This document shows, in pieces, positions 45,697-53,929 of a DNA stretch of 64,000 bases. Source of the stretch: Yinghuangia sp035454725 (GTDB lineage Bacteria; Actinomycetota; Actinomycetes; Streptomycetales; Streptomycetaceae); assembly GCF_051388935.1 (NCBI RefSeq), contig NZ_JBPKBI010000006.1, forward strand, positions 124,001 through 188,000. The letters run 5' to 3'. Position numbers and translations under genes: made by a program. Every line of letters starts with the position of its first letter. Position 1 is the first letter of the stretch. The notes below the pieces were generated by a model. That model worked only from the letters and a program-made list of their open reading frames with translations, had not been told where the DNA came from and made no database searches.

Positions 45697-45897
45697 TCAG
45701 TTGAGCAGTTCGACCTGATCCGGGCTGACCACCACAGTGACCTGCCGGGTGCCGCCGAGGATGCCGGGGAGGGTGAACGACACGGCGAGGCCGCGGTAGT
45801 CGACCTCCGTCACGACGCCCTCGGTGTTCTGCGGAACAAAGGGTTTGGTCCAGCCTTCGATGTTCGTGGTGGTGACGACGGGGTCGCCGATCTTCAT
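45697..45897 (-). CDS. Small beta-rich protein, unknown
   Basis: A 66-residue protein beginning MKIGDPVVTTTNIEGW and containing NTEGVVTEVDYRGLAVSF and TVVVSPDQVELL. This alternation of short strands suggests an SH3/KOW-like barrel. AAAGGA lies about seven bases before the ATG. It is monocistronic, convergent with the MarR gene. No function is assigned. Confidence 0.65.
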   Translation of the reverse strand: MKIGDPVVTTTNIEGWTKPFVPQNTEGVVTEVDYRGLAVSFTLPGILGGTRQVTVVVSPDQVELLN

Positions 45898-46343
45898 CTG
45901 ATTCCTTTGTGGGTACCCCGCCGTCACGCGGGGGAGGAAACGGAGTTCTGCGGAACCGCACAAACCCGGCACAGTGCAGCGCGGCGCGTCGCAGATTTGT
46001 TCTTCACGCGACGAGGGCACTACTTTGTGTTTGGCCGCCGGGCCGGCGATGTCGGCTTGTGGAGCCGGTGTAAGACCTGGGCGGAGCATTCCGGGCAGGG
46101 CGGTCGGCGACGACGCAGGAAACCCCAAGGCGCGAGCCGTGGGGGTCCCCTTGATCACCCTTGATCACAAGGGGAGACGTCAAATGCCGACCTCTGCTCG
46201 TGGGGGTGTTGGTGGACGGGGGTGAGACTGGGCGAACCAGTTAACTCCCCGCCACGCGCCGAAGCACCTGATTTCCCGAAGACCACCCCATCGGGTGGTC
46301 TTCGACTCCACGGAAATGACCCGAACGGACCAGTCCCCGACGC
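45898..46343. other. Intergenic region with hairpin and short repeats
   Basis: Between the small beta-rich protein gene (promoter side) and the end of the SDR gene. It contains a tandem CTTGATCAC pair at about 46154-46170 inside a weak CCCCTTG/CAAGGGG hairpin, and the perfect hairpin at 46277-46304. No gene was recognised. Confidence 0.4.
46277..46304 (-). terminator. Perfect 12-bp hairpin after the SDR gene
   Basis: Arms 46277-46288 and 46293-46304 (CGAAGACCACCC and complement) with a CATC loop. It lies 40 bp beyond the SDR stop on the minus strand. Confidence 0.75.
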
Positions 46344-47126
46344 TCAGATCTTCGGGTCGCGGAACCCCTCCGGCGGCTTCACCCCGCCCGCCGGCCCCGG
46401 CACGCCCCGGAACCGGTAAGCGATCGGCTCGCGCCCGGCCTGCACGACCCACGCATGGCCGGTCTCGTCCCCGGCCAGACACCCCAGAACCGCCGCGGCG
46501 ATGTCCTCGGGGCGCAGCAGCGGCATGCCCTGCTCCTCCAGGTACGCCTTGGCGCCGTCGAGCAGGGGAGTGTCGGTGAGGCCGGGGCATATCGCATGGA
46601 TCGTGATGCCGCGTTCCGCGAGGTCCGGGGCCAGGGCGCGCACCAAGCCGACGACCGCGTGCTTGCTCGCGGTGTAGACGGGGTCCTTCGGCAGCGCCAC
46701 CAGGCCGGCCAGCGACGACGTCGCCACGATCCGCCCGCCGCCGCGTCGTTCGAGCGGCCCGACCAGTGCGCGGGCGCCGAACACGACGCCGTCGACGTTG
46801 ATCGCCATGATGCGCCGGTAGTCGGCGTCGGTGAGCGAGGCGATGGGGGTGCCGCCGGAGACGCCGGCGTTGAGGAAACCGATGTCGATGCCGCCGTGGA
46901 CCTTGGTGACGGTCTCCACGAGCCGCTGCCACGAGGCGGGCGAGGTGACGTCGAGCGTGGCGAACGTCGCGCCGAGATCGTCCGCGGCCTTCCCGCCCGC
47001 CCGTTCGTCGATGTCGGCGATCACCACCTGCGCACCCGCGCCGCGGAGCGCGCGGGCGGTGGCGTACCCGATCCCGGACGCGCCCCCGGTGACGACAGCG
47101 ACCTTGCCGGGCAGGTCGTATCCCAC
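46344..47126 (-). CDS. Short-chain dehydrogenase/reductase
   Basis: A 260-residue classical SDR. The cofactor loop is VTGGASGIGYATARAL, with IADIDERAGGKAADD behind it, where the Asp favours NAD(H). Other motifs are NAGVSGGTPI, catalytic Ser in VATSSLAG, and YTASKHA with Tyr and Lys. The GTG start has GAGGGGG upstream. It is near the alcohol dehydrogenase/cyclase module but on the opposite strand. Substrate is unknown. Confidence 0.9.
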   Translation of the reverse strand: MGYDLPGKVAVVTGGASGIGYATARALRGAGAQVVIADIDERAGGKAADDLGATFATLDVTSPASWQRLVETVTKVHGGIDIGFLNAGVSGGTPIASLTDADYRRIMAINVDGVVFGARALVGPLERRGGGRIVATSSLAGLVALPKDPVYTASKHAVVGLVRALAPDLAERGITIHAICPGLTDTPLLDGAKAYLEEQGMPLLRPEDIAAAVLGCLAGDETGHAWVVQAGREPIAYRFRGVPGPAGGVKPPEGFRDPKI

Positions 47127-47277
47127 AGTTCCCCCTCGGAGCCGGCCGCACGGTTCGCCACGGATCCTGCTGCATGCCCGTCGCGGGTGTCCAGGCCGGC
47201 GCTGACTTTCCGTCAATAAAGGTGGCCGGCCACATCCGGGCGCCGCCGAGGGCGGCAGGCGCGCGACGCGGGGACGC

Positions 47278-47865
47278 TCAGCCCAGCAACCGGTCCAGCT
47301 CCGCGACCAGGCGCGCGGCCTGCGCCTCCGGGTCGCCGTCCTCCGGGGTCAGCCGCAGCTCCGGCTTCGACGGTGCCTCGTAGGGCGCGTCGATCCCCGT
47401 GAAGTCGCGGATCTCGCCCGCGCGCGCCTTGGCGTACAACCCCTTCGGGTCGCGCCGCTCGCACTCCTCGATGGGGGTGTCGACGAAGCATTCCAGGAAC
47501 GGCAGCCCGTCCTGCTCGTGCAGCGCACGTGCGCGGTCGCGGTCCGCGCGGTACGGGCTGATCACCGGCACCAGCGCGACCACGCCGGCGTCCGCGAACA
47601 GCCGGGCCACCTCGCTCACACGGCGGATGTTCTCGGTCCGGTCCGCCTCCCCGAACCCGAGATCGGCGTTGAGCCCGTGGCGCAGGTTGTCCCCGTCCAG
47701 CCGGTACGCCACGATTCCCCGCGCCACCAGCAGCCGCTCCGCCACCACGGAAACCGTCGACTTCCCCGACCCGGACAGCCCCGTGAACCACACCGTCGCC
47801 CCCCGCCCGGGCCGGTCCGCACGCCCTATGCCGCTGCCGTGCCAGACCACGTTCGTGCTGCCCAT
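47278..47865 (-). CDS. cysC: Adenylylsulfate (APS) kinase
   Basis: A 195-residue APS kinase that phosphorylates adenylyl sulfate to PAPS. Walker A is WFTGLSGSGKST. Other motifs are LDGDNLRHGLNADLGF and ALVPVISPYRADRDRAR, and the lid DPKGLYAKARAGEI with FTGIDAPYEAP. GGAGAG precedes the ATG. No sulfate adenylyltransferase or reductase genes lie beside it, so it may serve a sulfotransferase pathway rather than the main assimilation operon, or simply be separated from it. Confidence 0.93.
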   Translation of the reverse strand: MGSTNVVWHGSGIGRADRPGRGATVWFTGLSGSGKSTVSVVAERLLVARGIVAYRLDGDNLRHGLNADLGFGEADRTENIRRVSEVARLFADAGVVALVPVISPYRADRDRARALHEQDGLPFLECFVDTPIEECERRDPKGLYAKARAGEIRDFTGIDAPYEAPSKPELRLTPEDGDPEAQAARLVAELDRLLG

Positions 47866-47976
47866 TTCTCTCCGTCCACGCGCCACCAATCTCAGCGACG
47901 GTACCTGCCGCCCCGACGGCCGGGTCGACGAGGGCTGCACCGCGAGACGCCTTCGAACCTGAGTGGAAACCATAAG

Positions 47977-48006
47977 TTGGAAGCGTAAGTGATGATGGTT
48001 TAATAA
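47977..48006 (+). promoter_or_regulatory. Leaderless-type promoter of the Fic gene
   Basis: TTGGAA (47977-47982) and TAATAA (48001-48006) are separated by 18 bases, and the ATG follows only four bases later. A start site at the usual distance would fall on the ATG, giving a leaderless mRNA. AAACCAT (47967-47973) and ATGGTTT (47995-48001) form an inverted repeat across it, a possible operator. Confidence 0.5.
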
Positions 48007-48010
48007 CTGC

Positions 48011-49147
48011 ATGCTCTATCGGATGCCTGATTTGGATGACCGCGACCGTCGTGCCCTTGATGAGATCGCGACCATGCGTGACGCCCTGCGTCATCAGTTG
48101 CGTCCAGGAGCACAGTGGACCGGCCAGTTGCGACGAAACCTGACCGCGCGGGCCATTGTTGGGTCGAACACCATCGAGGGCTACGCCGCGACCATCGACG
48201 ATGTCGAGGCACTTCTCGAGGGCGAGGAACCGGTCGAGACGTCCGACGCCACGCGCGCCGAGATTGAGGGCTATCGACGGGCGATGACCTACATCCAGGC
48301 CCTGTCCGACGCCGGGACGTGGTTCCGATACGACGCCGGACTGATCAACGCCCTGCACTTCATGGTGCAAGGGCATCACCTCGACAAGCGGCCCGGCCGG
48401 TGGCGTACCCGGCCGGTGTATGTCACGTCGCCGGATGACCCGATCGTCGCCGCGTATACGGCCCCCGGCGCGGATCAGGTGCCGGACCTGATGGACGAGT
48501 TGATCGCCTGGCTCAACGAGGGTGACCTGGACGCGCCTGTGCACGTGCGCGCGTCAATGGCCCATCTCAACCTGGTCAACATCCACCCTTGGCACGACGG
48601 CAACGGACGCATGTCGCGCGCCCTGTCCACCCTGGTATTCGCGCGAGAAGCGCTCATGCCGGCCGTGTTTTCCTCCATCGAGGAATGGCTCGGAGCCGGC
48701 CAGAACACGTACGCCTACTACAACGTCCTCGCCGAAGTCGGTGGTCCAGTCTGGTCGCCCGAGCGGGACACCCACCCGTGGATCCGGTTCTGCCTACGCG
48801 CCCACCACCGACAAGCCCAGATGGCACAGCGCCGATTCGACTCGTACGCGCGTGTATGGGTGTCCCTGGCGGAGGCGACCGCTCGCGAAGGCTTCGACGA
48901 ACGCGTTGTGTACGCCCTCATGCCGGCCGTCTTCGGCGGGCGTGTTCGGCGCAGCGTCTACCAGCACGACGCGGAACTCGCCGACCAAACCGCCATGCGT
49001 GACCTTCGTGAACTCGTCCGCGCCAAATGGCTCCAGCCTGAAGGCAACGCCCGCGCTCGCCACTACCTGCCGGGACCGGCCATGACACCGATCCTCACCG
49101 AGGTCGTCCGCGGCATGCCGCCATACACCGACCCGTATCGCGACTGA
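48011..49147 (+). CDS. Fic-domain protein, class II
   Basis: A 378-residue Fic protein, likely an AMP-transferase modifying a target hydroxyl. The active-site loop is HPWHDGNGRMSR (HPFx-D/E-GNGR with Phe replaced by Trp). An inhibitory helix motif S-N-T-I-E-G near residue 56 precedes the Fic core, which defines class II. The C-terminal part looks like a winged helix (about residues 290-360). No separate antitoxin gene is adjacent, consistent with self-inhibition. There is no ribosome-binding site, and the promoter abuts the ATG. Confidence 0.9.
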   Translation: MLYRMPDLDDRDRRALDEIATMRDALRHQLRPGAQWTGQLRRNLTARAIVGSNTIEGYAATIDDVEALLEGEEPVETSDATRAEIEGYRRAMTYIQALSDAGTWFRYDAGLINALHFMVQGHHLDKRPGRWRTRPVYVTSPDDPIVAAYTAPGADQVPDLMDELIAWLNEGDLDAPVHVRASMAHLNLVNIHPWHDGNGRMSRALSTLVFAREALMPAVFSSIEEWLGAGQNTYAYYNVLAEVGGPVWSPERDTHPWIRFCLRAHHRQAQMAQRRFDSYARVWVSLAEATAREGFDERVVYALMPAVFGGRVRRSVYQHDAELADQTAMRDLRELVRAKWLQPEGNARARHYLPGPAMTPILTEVVRGMPPYTDPYRD

Positions 49148-49294
49148 CCTCGGTTCCTGCGTCCCGTGGTCGGCAAATCGTCTGGCCTCAAAGTAGCTCG
49201 CGCGCCGGCGCATGTCCGAGTTTCGTGCCGGGAGGTGGCAGCGCGCGGGAGCCGCGGGACCGGGCAAGCTCAACGAGATCGACCGACAGACGGC

Positions 49295-49327
49295 CGGGAC
49301 GGCCCGCCGCACCGGCGGGCCGTCCCG
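49295..49327. terminator. 14-bp hairpin between Fic and SurE genes
   Basis: Arms 49295-49308 and 49314-49327 are perfectly complementary with a GCACC loop. It lies between convergent genes and can serve both. Confidence 0.85.
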
Positions 49328-49345
49328 TGATCCGCGGCGGCTCGG

Positions 49346-50323
49346 TCAGCGGAGCCGGCGGGTCAGGTCGCGCAGCCAGGACGAGGTGGACACGTCCACG
49401 TCGTGGTCGTCCTCCAGTGCGGAGACGCTGACGTAGCCGTCGGTGACCGTGCGGACGTCGGTGCCCGGGGCGGCTTCCGTGTTGGCGCTCAAGCCGATGG
49501 TGTAGGTGCCCGGCCGGCCGCCCTCGCCGTTCACGGGAATGTAGTCCGGCGTGAGGAAGGGGCCTTCCGCGACGGAGGTCGCCTTCGTGCCCTTGGGCGG
49601 CAGCACCGAGCCGGGCTTGCCCGTGGCGGGGTCGACCGGGCCGGGGACGAGCGGGTAGTTGACGTTGAGCGCGACGCCCTCGGGGATGAGTTGTCCGCGC
49701 CGCGACTTGTCCTGGAGCTGCTTGACCAGGTTCGTGACGTATGTGGCGGCCGGGCCCCCGCTGTGGTTGATGCCTTCCGGCCAGTTGCGCGGGTCGGTCG
49801 CGAGGCTGATCGCCACCGACGGGACGTCGAATTCCAGCGCGGTGAGGGCGGCGTTGACCGTTCCGGAGTGGTTGATGAGCGCGCCGTAGTTGGTGCCGGG
49901 GTTCATGCCGGAGATGACGAGGTCGGGCTTTTCGCCGGCGAAGATCTCGTCGAGGCCGAAGTACACGGCGTCGGACGGCGATCCGGGCGTCAGCGTCCAC
50001 ACATCCGGCTCGGGGTTGGCCAGTTCGAGCTTGGTCGGCGGTTGGCTGATGCGCCCGCCCTGGCCGCTCTGGTCGGTGCCGGCCGCGACCACGACGACGT
50101 TGTGGCCGGCGGCCTTGAGGGCGTCGCGGAGCGTCACGATGAACGGTGTGTCCGAGCCGTTGGCGCCGCGCCAGCCGTCGTCGTTGGTGAGCAGGATGTT
50201 CAGGGGCTTCGGCTGCGCGCTCTTGTCGTCGGATTGCGGGGCGGCTCCGGCGGTTCCGACCGCGAACGCGGTGGCGCAGGCGACGGCGGCACAGGAGGCC
50301 ACGCGTACAGCTCGTCTGGGCAT
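49346..50323 (-). CDS. Secreted SurE-family 5'/3'-nucleotidase
   Basis: A 325-residue protein. Residues 1-28 are a signal peptide (VASCAAVACATAFAVGTAGA). The SurE fold follows with ILLTNDDGW (metal-binding Asp pair), DQSGQGGRIS, LVISGMNPGTNYG (metal Asn), and HSGTVNAALTALEFDVPSVA. SurE proteins are usually cytoplasmic survival phosphatases; this one is exported and longer, with a C-terminal extension, so it may scavenge nucleotides outside the cell. The gene is monocistronic. Confidence 0.9.
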   Translation of the reverse strand: MPRRAVRVASCAAVACATAFAVGTAGAAPQSDDKSAQPKPLNILLTNDDGWRGANGSDTPFIVTLRDALKAAGHNVVVVAAGTDQSGQGGRISQPPTKLELANPEPDVWTLTPGSPSDAVYFGLDEIFAGEKPDLVISGMNPGTNYGALINHSGTVNAALTALEFDVPSVAISLATDPRNWPEGINHSGGPAATYVTNLVKQLQDKSRRGQLIPEGVALNVNYPLVPGPVDPATGKPGSVLPPKGTKATSVAEGPFLTPDYIPVNGEGGRPGTYTIGLSANTEAAPGTDVRTVTDGYVSVSALEDDHDVDVSTSSWLRDLTRRLR

Positions 50324-50401
50324 CGGCCAGTACTCCTTCAGGCGGACGTCACGGGGTCGCGGGGAAGCCGCGGAGAGAAGCGGCCTCCCGCGGACTGAGA
50401 A

Positions 50402-50419
50402 CCATACGCTTCCGTATGG
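50402..50419. promoter_or_regulatory. CCATACG-N4-CGTATGG palindrome upstream of SurE
   Basis: A perfect 7-bp inverted repeat around CTTC lies 79 bp before the SurE start, in the divergent promoter region. Its size suits a dimeric regulator's operator; a transcription terminator is unlikely in this place. Confidence 0.4.
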
Positions 50420-50551
50420 AGCGCGCCAATACCACCGATTGATCTTGTCGTGAACGATTGGCGAACGGGTGCGGAGCGGCCTTGTCCGAACGCCGGGCGG
50501 TGACCACTCTGGAAAGAGTCAGGCAAATACCAATGAAACGGGTGAAATGCC

Positions 50552-50947
50552 ATGACTGCCCATCCGGATACCGAACTGGTCCGCCGCGGATACGATGCGT
50601 TCACGCGCGGTGACATGGAGACGCTGGGAAGCCTCATGACCGGCGACTGCACGCACCACGCGCCCGGGTCGACCGCTATGGCGGGGCACTTCAAGGGTCG
50701 CGACAACGTGCTGGACCTGTACCGGCGCATGCACGAGGAGACCGGCGGCACCATCCGCGTCGAACTGGAGACCGTCATGGCCGACGGCCGCGGGCACGCG
50801 ATCTCCGTGCACCGGTTCGCCGCCGCGCGCCAAAGCCGTGCGATGGACGAACGCGGCGCGCTGTTCTTCACGATCGTCGGCGGCAAGTTCTCCGATGTCG
50901 ACGAGTGCGTCGAGGACATCGACAGGATCGACGAGTTCTGGAGCTGA
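50552..50947 (+). CDS. SnoaL-like (NTF2-fold) protein
   Basis: A 131-residue single-domain protein of the SnoaL-like/NTF2 superfamily: VRRGYDAFTRGDMETLGSLM at the start, FKGRDNVLDLYRRMHEETGG in the middle, and FSDVDECVEDIDRIDEFW at the end. Members are small-molecule isomerases, hydrolases or binding proteins. The substrate cannot be inferred. A 13-bp hairpin follows. Confidence 0.85.
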   Translation: MTAHPDTELVRRGYDAFTRGDMETLGSLMTGDCTHHAPGSTAMAGHFKGRDNVLDLYRRMHEETGGTIRVELETVMADGRGHAISVHRFAAARQSRAMDERGALFFTIVGGKFSDVDECVEDIDRIDEFWS

Positions 50948-50959
50948 GCATCGGGATGC

Positions 50960-50990
50960 GCGAAAGCCCGTGCCTGTCACGGGCTTTCGC
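50960..50990. terminator. 13-bp hairpin between SnoaL-like and MFS genes
   Basis: Arms 50960-50972 and 50978-50990 are perfectly complementary with a CCTGT loop, between convergent genes. It probably terminates both. Confidence 0.85.
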
Positions 50991-51065
50991 ATGTTCCGAT
51001 GACCCTTGGATGGCTCCTGCTCGGCAACGGGACCGGTCAGGGGCGACTACATCGCGATGCTTTGC

Positions 51066-52535
51066 TCAGGCGGTGACCGACTCCGGCTCGGGGGTCGTCG
51101 TCGGGGCGACCTTGCGCATCGTCGACTCGGCGTCCTTGTCGCGGATGGTCAGCGACACCAGCGCGGCCAGCACCGCGATGCCGGCCGCGGCCCAGAACGC
51201 GGCGCGGTAGGCGTCCAGGTTCGGGGTCCGGACACCGTCGGGACCGGTGTGGAACGCCCCGACGGCCGCGATGACCGTGCTCAGGATCGCGACACCCAGG
51301 GCGGAACCGAGCTGGCGCATCGTGTTGAACAGCGTCGACGCGGCGCCGTTGTCGGCCGGTGCGGTCTTGGCGAAGGCCGCGGCTTGCAGGGGGACCATGC
51401 CGAACGCCAGCGAGACACCGGTGAAGAAAAGGATCGCGACGAAGGCGACCGAGGGGGTGTTCTCGTCGGTGAAGCTGAGCATGACCGCCGCCGACGCTAT
51501 GCCGAGCAGGCCCCCGACCATCAGGCGGCGCGGCCCGACCTTCGGGTAGACGCGCGTGACGACCTGCGAGGTGATCATCACGCCCAACGCCTCGGGGAAG
51601 GTCAGCAGCCCGGTCTTGAGCGCGGACCAGCCGAAGGCGTTCTGGCACATGAGCGGGTACGCGTACAGCAGGCCGAGGAAGCCGCCGGCGGACAGCAGCA
51701 TCACCGTGTTGGTGCTCGCGAACAGGCGGTCCTTGAACAGGCGGAGGCGCAGGATCGGCGCCGGGGCGCGCAGGAGTTCGTACCAGACCATCACGCTGAG
51801 CAGCACCACCCCGGCGCTGCCGGTGCCGAGGATGAGCGGTGTGCCCCAGCCCTTCGCGCTGCCTTCGCTGAGCGCGTACATCAGGGACGCGAAGCCGAGG
51901 CCCGCCAGCAGGAACCCGGGCACGTCGAAGCGGCCCGCGCTCGGCTCGCGGTGTTCCTTCAGGAAGAGCAGGCCGAAGACCAGCGCGACCGCGCCGACCG
52001 GCAGGTTGATGAAGAAGACCCAGTGCCACGACACCTTGTCGACGAGCAGGCCGCCCAGGACCGGGCCCAGGGCGGGGGCGAGTGCCGTGGGGACCATCAG
52101 GACGCGTGACGCGCGCACGCGCTCCTCGGGCGGGAAGACGCGGAACATCATCGCCATGCCGACGGGCGTCAGCAGACCGCCGCCGACGCCCTGGAGAACC
52201 CGGAACAGCACCAACTGGTCGACGTTCTGCGCGAGTCCGCACAAAACCGAGGCGATGGTGAAGATCGTCAGCGCGGTGAGGAAGACGCGCTTGCCGCCGA
52301 AGCGGTCCCCGAGCCAGCCGGACGCGGGTATGAACACCGCGAGGCTGACGAGGTAGCCCACGGAGACCGTGCCGAGTTCGGACGGGCTGACGTCGAAGTC
52401 CTCACCGATCGCCGGGAGTGCGACGTTGACGATCGTGATGTCGAGGATGTTGACGAACATCGCGGCCACGAAGACCGCGCCGACGACCACCTTCTGGTTG
52501 AGGTCGGGCAGACGTGAGCGGCCGGATGTCGGCAT
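51066..52535 (-). CDS. MFS multidrug exporter, DHA2 (14-helix) family
   Basis: A 489-residue exporter. The first helix ends in NILDITIVNVALPAIGEDF (DHA2 motif D1). Motif A is GWLGDRFGGKRVF, and motif C-like GPVLGGLLVDKVSWHWVFFI marks antiporters. About fourteen hydrophobic segments are seen. It likely exports drugs or natural products using the proton gradient. GGAG precedes the ATG. No TetR-type regulator is adjacent. Confidence 0.92.
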   Translation of the reverse strand: MPTSGRSRLPDLNQKVVVGAVFVAAMFVNILDITIVNVALPAIGEDFDVSPSELGTVSVGYLVSLAVFIPASGWLGDRFGGKRVFLTALTIFTIASVLCGLAQNVDQLVLFRVLQGVGGGLLTPVGMAMMFRVFPPEERVRASRVLMVPTALAPALGPVLGGLLVDKVSWHWVFFINLPVGAVALVFGLLFLKEHREPSAGRFDVPGFLLAGLGFASLMYALSEGSAKGWGTPLILGTGSAGVVLLSVMVWYELLRAPAPILRLRLFKDRLFASTNTVMLLSAGGFLGLLYAYPLMCQNAFGWSALKTGLLTFPEALGVMITSQVVTRVYPKVGPRRLMVGGLLGIASAAVMLSFTDENTPSVAFVAILFFTGVSLAFGMVPLQAAAFAKTAPADNGAASTLFNTMRQLGSALGVAILSTVIAAVGAFHTGPDGVRTPNLDAYRAAFWAAAGIAVLAALVSLTIRDKDAESTMRKVAPTTTPEPESVTA

Positions 52536-52881
52536 GGGGCGGGCTCCAAAGTCGTCGGCGGACGGTTGCGGCGGTGCGGCGGTGCAGCGGTGCGGGGGGG
52601 GCAACGACGCGCACCGAAAGAGCCGCAGGAGGAGCAGGAACGACAAGAGCGCAGCATCCGCGCGGCAACCGGGCGCAACTATCGGCACCCCGACCGAAAT
52701 TCCTCGACGGGCGGGAAAGTGGCGCAGGCCACACCGCCGCGGCGACACAGATCGTGGAGCGGCCGGCCGCGAAGGCGACGGCCGACACACCGTCACCGCG
52801 GTCCGCCACCGGGAGCCGTGGGTGCTGTGGGTGCCGTGGGTGCCGTGCCGGTCTTCCGCCCGCCGGTGGCGTGGCGCCCCC
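52536..52881. other. Promoter region of the MFS gene with short tandem repeats
   Basis: Holds the MFS promoter and the end of the haem-locus DUF2470 gene. At about 52818-52849 a nine-base unit (GTGGGTGCC and variants) is repeated three to four times, and a GCGGTGC-type repeat lies at about 52571-52595. No gene was recognised. Confidence 0.4.
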
Positions 52882-53208
52882 TCAGTGCTCAGCCTCGCCG
52901 CGCGGTGTGATCCCGAGAGCCGCGCACGCCTCGTGGTACATGCGGACGACCTCGACGCGCACCTCGCGGCGCTCGGTCAACTCCCGTCCCCACGGGATCC
53001 GGACGTTCTTCTCGGCCCCGCCGACCACCGCGACGAAGTCGGCACCGAGCCCGTCCAGGCCGCTCATGCGTGCCGAGGTCGCGGAATCCTCCCGGCCCAG
53101 GGCGCGGACGATCAAAAGGTTGTCGTCGGGGTGGTCGTCGTTCATGTGCCGCGTGATCGCGGCGACGACGTCCGGTCCGAACGGGTTGGCTGACGACGGG
53201 CTGGTCAT
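52882..53208 (-). CDS. DUF2470 family protein (HugZ C-terminal-like)
   Basis: A 108-residue protein with VVAAITRHMNDDHPDDNLLI, MSGLDGLGADFVAVV and IPWGRELTERREVRVEVVRM. This is a stand-alone DUF2470 domain, which also forms the C-terminal part of HugZ/HutZ haem-utilisation proteins where a His contacts haem. Its neighbours (anchored neocarzinostatin-fold protein and haem oxygenase) support a role in haem handling. The start is the ATG of MTSPSSANP; the frame stays open upstream. Confidence 0.85.
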   Translation of the reverse strand: MTSPSSANPFGPDVVAAITRHMNDDHPDDNLLIVRALGREDSATSARMSGLDGLGADFVAVVGGAEKNVRIPWGRELTERREVRVEVVRMYHEACAALGITPRGEAEH

Positions 53209-53254
53209 GGCGATTCTCCGGCTGGGTCGGTGGGGCGTGCGCAGGTGTGCGTCG

Positions 53255-53929
53255 TCAGGCCGCGGACCGGCGGCGCACGACGAGGAACGCCGCACCTCCG
53301 CCGACCACCACGACTCCGGCGACCACGCCGATGATGATGCCGGTCGACGAGCCGTCGCCGTCGTCGTCCTGGGCGCCTTCCCCGCCGGCGGCCTCGGGCC
53401 CGACGGTTGCGGTGTCCGTCGCGACGGACGGCATCGTCGTCACGCCGCCGGGCGGGCCGGCGTTCTCCTGGGGCTTGGTCGGCAGCGAGGCCGGGACGCC
53501 GCCGGTGAAGTTGATCGCGGCGCTCGCTTCCTGCGTACGGTCCTTGCCCATGCCGACGCGACTGGTCTGGAACGCGCAGGGGGTCGTGAGGCAGTCGGTG
53601 TTGCCGAATTTCGCGGCGGCCTTGACCTCGACGGTGAAGTTCCCCGCGGCGTCGACCGGCGCGATCTTGTAGTTGAGCCCGTCGCACGCGGCACCGGCCG
53701 GCTTGCCCGGGTCGCACACGGTCACGAAGAGGCTGATGCCGGGGACGAAGCCCGTGCCGGTCACCGTGACCAGCTCGCCGTCCGGGTTGAGGCCGGTGCT
53801 CTTGGACACCGTGATGGCCGCGGTTGCGGCGTGCGCCGGGGCCGCGCCGGTGACGAGCCACGCGAGCAGCAGGCTGAGGACGGCGAGGGCCCCGGCCGCT
53901 GTCCCGCGGCGGGTGCGGAGAGTGGTCAC
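53255..53929 (-). CDS. Membrane-anchored neocarzinostatin-fold secreted protein
   Basis: A 224-residue surface protein. The signal peptide is LAVLSLLLAWLVTGAAPAHA. A single immunoglobulin-like neocarzinostatin-type domain follows (residues 38-145), with ITVSKSTGLNPDGELVTVTG and two disulfide-type Cys pairs in VCDPGKPAGAAC and DCLTTPC. Then come an acidic/Gly spacer and a C-terminal helix GIIIGVVAGVVVVGGGAAFL with a basic end. In actinomycetes this fold also occurs beside haem-uptake genes; here haem oxygenase is divergent and an iron-box-like site lies between. A haem-related binding role is inferred. Confidence 0.75.
   Translation of the reverse strand: MTTLRTRRGTAAGALAVLSLLLAWLVTGAAPAHAATAAITVSKSTGLNPDGELVTVTGTGFVPGISLFVTVCDPGKPAGAACDGLNYKIAPVDAAGNFTVEVKAAAKFGNTDCLTTPCAFQTSRVGMGKDRTQEASAAINFTGGVPASLPTKPQENAGPPGGVTTMPSVATDTATVGPEAAGGEGAQDDDGDGSSTGIIIGVVAGVVVVGGGAAFLVVRRRSAA

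Noticed and set aside
45688..46164. Plus-strand open frame over the small beta-rich protein
   Set aside because: It is the antisense of a better supported gene that has a ribosome-binding site, and its product looks random.
52571..52850. Short GC-rich repeats as a CRISPR array
   Set aside because: Units are 7-9 bases, contiguous and degenerate, without spacers or cas genes.
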